Shown here in pieces: positions 14,575 to 22,400 of a DNA stretch of 35,365 nt; position 1 is the stretch's first letter; each line of letters opens with the position of its first letter. This DNA comes from Planctomycetaceae bacterium (GTDB lineage: Bacteria; Planctomycetota; Planctomycetia; Planctomycetales; Planctomycetaceae), in assembly GCA_021732415.1 (NCBI GenBank), contig JAKFVC010000068.1, forward strand, positions 1 through 35,365, in the 5' to 3' direction. The position numbers and the translations under genes were made by a program. Under the pieces are notes generated by a model. It was not told the origin of the DNA and made no database searches. It saw only the letters and a program-made list of their open reading frames with translations.

Positions 14575-16686
14575 CTAAGCCGGCGGCGGCAACGGCGCAA
14601 TCGACCGCGTTCCCTTGCCATGTCGTGCCTTCATATCGAACAACCCGAAGATCTCAGACGCATTCAGGCTCAATGAGACATTCGTGTTGTCGCCCTCACC
14701 CAGCACCGCTGCAAAGATTTGCCGCTTCTCGTTCAAGACGCGGTCGATCCGTTCTTCGATCGTATCCTTCGAAATAAACTTCGTAACGATCACCTGTGTC
14801 TTCTGGCCGATGCGATGCGCGCGGTTAATCGCCTGATCTTCCACCGCGGGATTCCACCAGCGATCGAACAAGAACACATACCCGGCAAACTGTAAATTCA
14901 GCCCCACGGCACCGGTTGCGTAGCTCATCATCAGCAACGGGCGATCGGTGGCCTCTTTGAATTCCGCGAGAATCGGTTCGCGCTTCTTGGGCGGGATGCC
15001 ACCGTGATAGACCAGCGGATTGAATCGAGCCAACTTCTCTTCCAGGAACGAGATCGTCTTGGTCCACTGGCTGAACAGAATCGCCTTGCCACCGCTGGCC
15101 GCGATTTCTTCCATGTCGGCTTCCAGACGTTCCAACTTGGCGCTCTCGCCGGTCACCGGTTCGTAGTTGGTAATCTGCTTCAACCGCAGGACCAGTTCGA
15201 ACACGTGCTGAACCGAAATCGAATCCCCCATCTCATTCAGCCGAATAATGCCGTCTTTCTCGGCCATTTCGTAGGCCATTTTCTGAGCGGGAGCCAGTTC
15301 CAGGATCTCGTCACGATCGAAACGGGGCGGCAGGTCCTTCATCACCAGATCTTTGGTGCGGCGCAGAATGTAGCTCTTGGACAACTTTTGAAGCTGCCGC
15401 AGATCGGGGCATGAACTCTCTGGAATCACTTCCATGAACTCATACAACGACGCCATTTCTTCCGGCCGGTTTTCGATCGGTGTCCCCGTCAGTGCCCAAC
15501 TGCGTTTACGCGGGATGCCCCGCGCCGTCACCGCCGTCCGCGAGCCCCGATTCTTGATCCGCTGAGCTTCATCCAAAATCAACAGATCAAACTTGGGGGG
15601 ATCGTCCGCCAGCATTTCGAAATCGCGTACCAGGACCTCGTAGTTGGCGAGCAGAATCGGCACTCCGGGCATCGTCCACTGCAGCTTGCGGTGGGTCGCA
15701 TCCCCTTCGATCGTGACAATCGGCAGTTCCTCGGCCCAAGCCTTGAATTCACGCTGCCAGTTGGGAATCAGCGGCTTCGGACAGACCAGCAGAATCCGAT
15801 TGACCTGCCCCGCACGCAGCAGCAGACGCATCGCCGTGATGGTCTGCATGGTTTTTCCGAGCCCCATTTCGTCCGCCAGCAACGCAGCCTGTTGAGCAAA
15901 CAGCCACGCAATTCCCTCGTACTGATACGGGAAGGGTTCAAAGGGCATGATCAGTTCCTGCCCCTTCAGCCACGTTTCCAGCGGCGGCTGCAGCAGATAG
16001 AACAAACGATCTTCGATCGTCACCGCATCCTTGGGTGGCTTCACCTTCGTCCGCTTCTCTGGGACTTCAGGCTCAACCGGCGGAGCCTGCCCGGCATCCA
16101 AAGCCCCGGGCGGCAGCAAGGCAATCAGATCGGCGGCCGAAGGCCCGTTGCCGCTACCTTCCCCCGATCCTTCTGACGCCGTTTTTTCCGGCTTCGGGGC
16201 GAGGAACTCAAACCCCTCCGGAAACGTCAGCCCGAAGGTCTGAACCTTGCCCCAATAGGGAGTCCACTTCGTCGTGGGCTGACCTTTGGAAAACAACGGA
16301 ACGGTGACGACCTGCACGCCGTTGGAGGCTCCGCGCTGCAGAGCACTGTTGAAGCCCGCGATGTGGATTTGCGGCTTAAAGGTGAGATCAACCTCGACAC
16401 TATCCACACCATAATCGGGCGTCGTACCAGTCGATGCTGGCGTCTCAGCCTTTTCCTCTTCGACATCGGGCACTGTTTCAGCTTGTGGAGAGACGGGTTC
16501 ACTGGCCGGAACCGCGCGGCGCGGATTCGTCACTTTCGCCGCCGAAAGCTGCTCGGTCACAAACTGCTTCGCAAATTGTTGCGGGTCGAAGTGGGGACGA
16601 GGAATCGCCTCGGTGGCACCGGAGGAACCAGCCGCCGCGACGCTTTGATCGACGAGTTTCTCGCCTACAGGAGATGAATCGGACAT
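14575..16686 (-). CDS. SNF2/RAD54-family ATP-dependent helicase
   Basis: Swi2/Snf2-type double-stranded DNA translocase. Walker A is DEMGLGKT near residue 270, the Walker B box is DEAQ near residue 370, and motif III is [10 protein letters not shown]. The C-terminal helicase lobe ends in the diagnostic [20 protein letters not shown] followed by TIEERI. The first 200 or so residues are low-complexity with Pro, Ala and Glu runs and no recognised domain. The start was set at the second ATG ([10 protein letters not shown], 703 residues): AGGAG abuts the first ATG directly, which leaves no spacing, but lies 12 bases from the second. A role in chromatin or transcription remodelling is inferred only from the family. 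Confidence 0.9.
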   Translation of the reverse strand: MSDSSPVGEKLVDQSVAAAGSSGATEAIPRPHFDPQQFAKQFVTEQLSAAKVTNPRRAVPASEPVSPQAETVPDVEEEKAETPASTGTTPDYGVDSVEVDLTFKPQIHIAGFNSALQRGASNGVQVVTVPLFSKGQPTTKWTPYWGKVQTFGLTFPEGFEFLAPKPEKTASEGSGEGSGNGPSAADLIALLPPGALDAGQAPPVEPEVPEKRTKVKPPKDAVTIEDRLFYLLQPPLETWLKGQELIMPFEPFPYQYEGIAWLFAQQAALLADEMGLGKTMQTITAMRLLLRAGQVNRILLVCPKPLIPNWQREFKAWAEELPIVTIEGDATHRKLQWTMPGVPILLANYEVLVRDFEMLADDPPKFDLLILDEAQRIKNRGSRTAVTARGIPRKRSWALTGTPIENRPEEMASLYEFMEVIPESSCPDLRQLQKLSKSYILRRTKDLVMKDLPPRFDRDEILELAPAQKMAYEMAEKDGIIRLNEMGDSISVQHVFELVLRLKQITNYEPVTGESAKLERLEADMEEIAASGGKAILFSQWTKTISFLEEKLARFNPLVYHGGIPPKKREPILAEFKEATDRPLLMMSYATGAVGLNLQFAGYVFLFDRWWNPAVEDQAINRAHRIGQKTQVIVTKFISKDTIEERIDRVLNEKRQIFAAVLGEGDNTNVSLSLNASEIFGLFDMKARHGKGTRSIAPLPPPA

Positions 16687-16711
16687 CGTGTGTTTCATCT
16701 CCTGAAGAGTC

Positions 16712-16810
16712 GATGGGAGGGCGAGGGACCCAGAGGGTACCCCGCCGAGCCGCTAAGTCTGGCGGATCCCGAAAGACCAAGCGGTTCGGCAGGAGCCTCA
16801 CCCTCCCATC
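16712..16810. repeat. Nested palindromic repeat upstream of the SNF2 gene
   Basis: Outer arms 16712-16726 (GATGGGAGGGCGAGG) and 16796-16810 pair with one mismatch. Inner arms 16744-16754 (GCCGAGCCGCT) and 16780-16790 also pair with one mismatch. The layout resembles the larger nested repeat at 12568-12769. Confidence 0.8.
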
Positions 16811-16877
16811 AGCCGGAACGCGCTCGCGTCCGGTTCCAACCGTTATTTGAACCGGGGGCTAGCGCCCTGCGGCTGAT
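16808..16877. repeat. Two-element palindrome block, copy A
   Basis: A 28-base element X (16808-16835, begins ATCAGCCGGAACGCG) is followed by a 28-base element Y (16850-16877, ends GCGGCTGAT). Their reverse complements recur in mirrored order at 17768-17854, on the other side of the gene at 16879-17403. Each element is internally palindromic. The gene's stop codon begins two bases beyond copy A. Confidence 0.85.
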
Positions 16878-16878
16878 T

Positions 16879-17403
16879 TCATTTCCCGCTTTTCACCGTC
16901 TCCAGCAACGCTTCCCGCACCCGTTCAAACGGCTCACGCATATCCGCATCCTTGGGCACCTGCGTCGTCTGCGTCTCCAGCTCACCCCGATCGGCGGTAT
17001 GTCCCGAGTGCACCCGAAACCATTGCCGGCCAATCTTGAAGCCCGATTCCGTCTCGGATGGCACCTTCTCGGTCTGGTCTGCATCCAGACAGCCGATCGG
17101 CATCGCGACATGATTCCGCAGCTCGAGGATCTCCACCCGCTCCGTCAGGATCAGATGCGGTTTGACGCCGACCTTTTCAACCAGCGTCCGGGCAATGACT
17201 TCGCCCATCACGTAAGGCCCTAAGGTCGAACCGTACAGAATCTCCTGCGTCCGATTCGGCTTCAGCGGGGCCGTGCACTGGAATTCCAACGGCCGCCCAT
17301 GCCGGTTGGTGATCAACAGACCGCCGACGAAGCCCTGCTCGGGAACCTCCATCGCGGTGAGGAACCCGAGGCGGAACTGGTCTTTTTTTTCCGTCGCGGA
17401 CAT
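16879..17403 (-). CDS. Conserved-looking protein of unknown function
   Basis: I do not recognise a family. The reading frame is open to 17640, but the upstream part looks non-coding. The ATG at 17403 (MSATEKKDQFRLGFLTAMEV) has AAGGA six bases before it and gives 174 residues. The product is soluble with no signal peptide or membrane segment. It has a compact strand-rich pattern (FVGGLLITNRHGRPLEFQ; HLILTERVEILELR) and a charged C-terminal helix (ADMREPFERVREALLETVKS). It is followed in the same direction by the SNF2 gene, which may hint at a shared role. The gene lies between mirror-image repeat blocks. Confidence 0.75.
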   Translation of the reverse strand: MSATEKKDQFRLGFLTAMEVPEQGFVGGLLITNRHGRPLEFQCTAPLKPNRTQEILYGSTLGPYVMGEVIARTLVEKVGVKPHLILTERVEILELRNHVAMPIGCLDADQTEKVPSETESGFKIGRQWFRVHSGHTADRGELETQTTQVPKDADMREPFERVREALLETVKSGK

Positions 17404-17889
17404 GCGTTTCCTTCTCTCCTGCCGACAACCAAGAGTCGTGTCGGTCTCCGCCATATTAACTGCCGATGAAGCCCACTCATGAAATCGACCCCAAGGCTGG
17501 AGGGACTTGAACACTGCTCGTCCCTTCACCGGGCATTTGAGCGAACTCCATGCAAGGGGTAAGCCTCGTCGTAAGTTCCAGCAACTTATGCAGTAAAGTG
17601 AATTCAACAGATTCGGACTGGAGACGTGTCGCAGCCTCACGTTGGGGACACCACTGCAACCGAAAGATGAATCAATTTGCCCGACCGGAACAGTTTGCGA
17701 GCTACAAGAGCAGACGAGCTGCCGGTACCATGAGATTGATTCACAGGCGAAGGAATTTTTCCCGTGAATCAGCCGCTGGGCGCTAGCCCACGGTTCGGAA
17801 CAACTATCGAGTCGATCGTGAAATCGAACCGGACGCTAACGCGTTCCGGCTGATACCACGCTTCCCTTCCTCATATCGAGCCCTCATCC
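17404..17889. other. Intergenic region between divergent genes
   Basis: A stretch of 486 bases between the unknown-function gene (minus) and the PaaK-like gene (plus). It should hold both promoters, but none is clear. Short open frames here lack ribosome sites and recognisable products. The right part contains repeat block copy B. Confidence 0.5.
17768..17854. repeat. Two-element palindrome block, copy B (mirror of copy A)
   Basis: Element Y' at 17768-17795 (ATCAGCCGCTGGGCGCTAGC...) and element X' at 17827-17854 (ends GCGTTCCGGCTGAT). Each differs from the reverse complement of its partner in copy A at two positions. Confidence 0.85.
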
Positions 17890-19218
17890 GTGCCCGCACC
17901 GCTGCCTACCCCCAATCCGATGGCGTGTCCCGAACGACTGAACCGGGCGGCCCTAGAGCGCCGACAGTTTGTTCGCCTGCGAGCCTTGCTGACGGAAATC
18001 CTGCCCAGCAACCCCTTTTGGACGAACCGCTTCGCTGCGGCGGGCCTCAGTCTGAACGATATTCAGACGCTCGACGATCTGCAAAAAGTCCCATTCATCA
18101 CCAAACAGGAAATCGTCGCCGACCAGGCCGCCCATCCGCCGTACGGGACCAATCTGACGTATCCGTTGGCGGCCTATTCGCGGATGCACCAGACCTCCGG
18201 CACCACAGGCCGACCGCTGAGATGGCTCGATGTGCCGCGAAGCTGGGGCGGGTTCCTCGAAAACTGGGCTCAGATTTATCGCATGATCGGGCTGACCCCC
18301 GCCGACCGCCTGTGCTTTCCGTTTTCCTTCGGGCCGTTCCTGGGATTCTGGGCTGCCTTTGACGGTGCGGCAAAACTGGGAAACCTGTGCCTCTCTGCGG
18401 GGGGACTCAGCAGTCCGGCGCGGCTGCAGATGATTTTCGATCATCAAGCCACTCTGGTCTGTTGCACGCCGACTTACGCGCTGCGCTTGGCCGAGGTCGC
18501 CCAGGAAATGAGTCTGGACCTAAAGTCGAGTTCCGTACGTGGTCTGATCGTCGCCGGAGAACCGGGTGGCTGCTTACCCACGATGCGGCAGCAATTGGAG
18601 GCCGCGTGGGGGGCTCGTGTTTTTGATCACTGGGGCATGACGGAACTCGGCCCGCTGGCGACGGAAAGCGTGGGATATCGCGGCGGAATGTACGTTCTGG
18701 AATCCGAATGCATCGCCGAGATCATCGATCCTCAAACGACGAAGCCCGTTCCCGTTGGTGAACCCGGAGAGCTCGTCATCACGAACTTGGGTCGCTGGGG
18801 CAGCCCGCTGCTCCGTTATCGCACCGGCGACATCGTACGGGCCGACACGACACCCAGCCCTGACGGCTATGAACTCCTGCGGCTGGCAGGTGGAATCTTA
18901 GGTCGATCCGACGACATGCTGACCATTCGCGGCAACAACTTCTATCCCAGCGCTCTGGAAGAATGGCTGCGACAGATCCCGCACATCGCCGAGTACCGCA
19001 TCACCTTGCGCGATCAAAAGGCCATGCAACACCTGGAAGTCGAAATCGAACCCGACGCCACATCGCAAAACGACGAAGCACAGGCAACCCTGATCGAACA
19101 AGTCGTTCAAGTCTTCAAATCACGCCTGAATTTCCAGGTTCAAGTGACTGCAGTCGCGACGGGCGTCCTGCCACGATTCGAAATGAAGGGCAAACGGTTC
19201 CACAAAGAGAACCGTTGA
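17890..19218 (+). CDS. PaaK-like adenylate-forming (acyl-CoA) ligase
   Basis: ANL-superfamily enzyme of the phenylacetate-CoA ligase type; probably activates a carboxylic acid with ATP, then transfers it to CoA. The phosphate-binding motif MHQTSGTTGRPLRW is at about residues 99-112, FDHWGMTELGPL at about 245, and LRYRTGDIVR at about 308. These are followed by a short C-terminal lid domain (GRSDDMLTIRGNNFYPSALE). The substrate cannot be told. The length of 442 matches PaaK. A GTG at 17890 is used as start; an ATG at 17920 (MACPERLN) is equally plausible, and neither has a Shine-Dalgarno sequence. It stands alone, divergent from its left neighbour. Confidence 0.85.
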   Translation: MPAPLPTPNPMACPERLNRAALERRQFVRLRALLTEILPSNPFWTNRFAAAGLSLNDIQTLDDLQKVPFITKQEIVADQAAHPPYGTNLTYPLAAYSRMHQTSGTTGRPLRWLDVPRSWGGFLENWAQIYRMIGLTPADRLCFPFSFGPFLGFWAAFDGAAKLGNLCLSAGGLSSPARLQMIFDHQATLVCCTPTYALRLAEVAQEMSLDLKSSSVRGLIVAGEPGGCLPTMRQQLEAAWGARVFDHWGMTELGPLATESVGYRGGMYVLESECIAEIIDPQTTKPVPVGEPGELVITNLGRWGSPLLRYRTGDIVRADTTPSPDGYELLRLAGGILGRSDDMLTIRGNNFYPSALEEWLRQIPHIAEYRITLRDQKAMQHLEVEIEPDATSQNDEAQATLIEQVVQVFKSRLNFQVQVTAVATGVLPRFEMKGKRFHKENR

Positions 19219-19263
19219 TCGCCGGCACCGTTCTATCAGGTACCAGTTTTCGAAGAGTTATTA

Positions 19264-19339
19264 TCTCACGCAAAGGCGCAAAGGCGCAAAGTTGAATAGA
19301 GAGTTTGAATTCTTTGCGCCTTAGCGCCTTTGCGTGAGA
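19264..19339. repeat. 28-bp inverted repeat of GGCGCAAA units
   Basis: The left arm 19264-19291 (TCTCACGCAAAGGCGCAAAG...) and right arm 19312-19339 are reverse complements with one mismatch, separated by a 20-base AT-rich loop. It sits between the PaaK-like gene and the large multidomain gene and could act as a terminator-like hairpin for the former. Confidence 0.85.
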
Positions 19340-19453
19340 ATTTGTATTTCCGGTTCTTCCCTCTCTAGTTAGAAGCGGGTGTTTGTCTGACAACATTGAC
19401 ACCTGCGATCCCGCAGACCACACTCACGCAGAACCTTTTCAGGAGAGCGCCTC

Positions 19454-22400
19454 ATGAGATCCTGTCTGCTGCCTCGCTGTGGATACATTGCTGCAAGTTT
19501 GATCGTTTTCGTCAGTTCCACCTCTCTGTCATCGGCGGCAGATCCCGTCAAAGAACCTCGCCCGGGGACCTTGCCCACTGATGCGCAAGGAAAGCCACTA
19601 AATTTTGACTTCGAAACGGGGACGCTCAAGGACTGGACCGCCGAAGGTGCGGCGTTCGTCAAGCAACCTGTCGAGGGTGATCTCGTCCACAAACGCCGGG
19701 GAGACATGAAGAGCGATCACGCCGGCAAATTCTGGATTGGCGGTTATGAGATCGCCCAGGACCCTCCTGTTGGCACGTTGACCTCGGTGCCGTTTGTGGT
19801 GCGACAGCCGTTTGCCAGCTTCCTGGTCGCCGGCGGTCCGACTGATACGACCTGCGTTGAAATTGTCGCGAAAGACGGCGACAAGGTGATCCGCCGCGTG
19901 GCGGGCGACGAATCCGAAACGCTGAAGCCTATCCTCGTCGACCTGTCAGCTTACGTCGGCAAAGAGATCTTCATTCGCCTCGTCGATAAGAATACCGGCC
20001 ACTGGGGCCACATCAATTTTGATGACTTCCGCTTCCATGACAAGAAGCCCAACTTTCCCGAACGCACGGCTCCGCTGCAGCCGGACACCTTCGCCCATGC
20101 AGGACTGTCGCCCGAAGAGGCTGCCAAGGCGATGAAGGTTCCGCCCGGCTTCCAAGTGTCGCTCTTTGCTGGCGAACCCGACGTTCAACAACCGATCGCG
20201 ATGGCCTTCGATGACCGCGGCCGGCTGTGGGTCGCCGAGGCCTTTTCCTATCCCATCCGTCTGCCTGAGGATCAGGCCAAAGATCGGATTGTGATCTTCG
20301 AAGACAAGGACCAAGACGGCAAATTCGACACCCGAAAGGTGTTCACCGACAAGCTCAATCTGGTCAGTGGAATGGAACTCGGGTTCGGTGGAGTCTACGT
20401 GGGCTCGGCCCCCAACCTGCTGTTTATTCCCGATGCCGATGGGGATGATACCCCCGATGGCCCGCCGCAAGTGTTGCTCGACGGCTGGGGTTATCAGGAT
20501 ACTCACGAGACCCTGAATTCCTTCATCTGGGGCCCGGATGGCTGGCTCTACGGCTGCCACGGTGTCTTCACGCATTCGCGAGTCGGCGCGCCGGGAACTC
20601 CGGACGACAAGCGGGTTCCCCTCAACGCCGGTATCTGGCGTTATCATCCCACGCGGCATCAGTTCGAACTGTTTGCCGAGGGAACCAGCAACCCGTGGGG
20701 CGTCGACTTCAACTCCAAGGGGCAGGCGTTTGAGACCGCCTGCGTGATCCCGCACCTCTATCACATGATTCAAGGGGCCCGGTATCAGCGGCAGGCGGGG
20801 ACCCATTTCAATCCCTTCACGTACGACGACATCAAGACGATCGCCAAGCATCGCCATTGGCTGGGTGGCACTCCACATAGCGGCAACGGCAAGTCAGACG
20901 CCGCCGGTGGCGGTCACGCCCATGCGGGTGCGATGGTCTATCTGGGCGGAACGTGGCCCCAGCAATATCACGACCAGTTGTTTATGAACAACATCCATGG
21001 AGCACGTCTCAACATGGATGCCCTCGCAGCGAATGGTTCGGGATATGTCGGCGACCGGGCTCCGGATTTCCTGTTTGCCAACGACATCTGGTCACAGATT
21101 CTCTATCTGACATACGGTCCGGACGGCAACGTCTACATGATCGACTGGTACGACAAAAACCAGTGTCATCACGGAAACATCCCCGGTCACGACCGGACCA
21201 ACGGACGCATCTTCAAGATCAGCTACACCGGGGCCGAGGGTGCCGCTCCCGCACAGCGTCCTGATGCGGGGCTCAATTTGCGTCTCAAGACGGATGTGGA
21301 ATTGGCCGAACTGCAGCTCGATACGAATGACTGGTTCGCCCGGCACGCCCGCCGCATCCTGCAAGAACGGGCCGCAGGGTTTGGCGGCAATGCGGCAGCC
21401 AAGCCGAAGATCGCCCTCCCGGCACTTAATAGTTTGACTCAGCTGACTATGAAGGGCGCCGACGAAGTCCGTCGGTTACGTGGCGTGTGGGGATTGCATG
21501 CTTCGGGGCTGCTTGTTCCGCCTTTGCAACTCATCGCTCTGAAGGATGCGAGCCCCTACGTTCGCGCCTGGACGATTCAATTGGCGTGCGAACAAGGCCG
21601 TCCCGCGCAAACGGTCTTTAACAAGATGGCCGAACTGGCACAGAGCGATCCGTCACCCGTGGTCCGCATGTATCTCGCCAGTGCTGCGATGAGACTCCCC
21701 ATCGCCGATCGCACCGCGCTGTTGCCGGCGTTGCTCAGTCATGCCGAAGACGCCAGCGATCACAATCTGCCGTACCTCTACTGGTATGCCGCCGAATCGC
21801 TCGCTTCTGCTGATCCGCAAGCCGGGTTGAAGCTCATTGAGGCCGCCAAGATCCCCCTCGTCCGTGGCTATCTGATTCGCCGGTTGACTCAAACCAATGA
21901 CCCGGCAATTTTGAACCAGCTCATCGCTCTGGTACTGGGCAAGTCCGCACAACCTGCCGATCAGTTGCTGGCTCTCAAAGAAATCGCGGAAGGCCTGCGC
22001 GGTCGTCGACAGGTCCCCATGCCGGACGGTTGGAGCGAACTCTATCGGCAATATGCGAAAAGCGAAGACGCTGGCGTGCGTGCGGTTGCCCTCAATCTGG
22101 CGATTACTTTCGGCGATCCTCAAGCCTTGGCCGCCCGGCAGTTGCTGTTGGCCAATCCTGAGGCTGACATGGCAGAACGCGCGGCCGCCATCGACGCCCT
22201 CGTCACCAGCAAGGCTCCGAACCTCGCCCCACTACTGCAAAAGTTGCTGGCCACCAAAGAGCTGGCTGGAGCCGCAGTCCGTGGATTGGCAACCTACGAC
22301 GATCCCAAAACGCCCGAAGCCATCCTCGCTGCCTACAACCAGTTCGACGCGGCCCAAAAACGAGACGCGTTAAATACTCTGGCTTCGCGGCCGACGTATG

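Noticed and set aside
14352-14621. 89-codon open frame over the GC-rich palindrome
   Set aside because: Encoded by the inverted repeat itself, rich in P, G, A and R, with no ribosome site.
17404-17640. Upstream extension of the unknown-function gene to 17640
   Set aside because: The added 79 residues look like translated intergenic DNA, and a good AAGGA site sits just before the ATG at 17403.
17477-17659. A 60-codon minus-strand open frame in the divergent gap
   Set aside because: No ribosome site, no recognisable domain and composition like the surrounding intergenic DNA.
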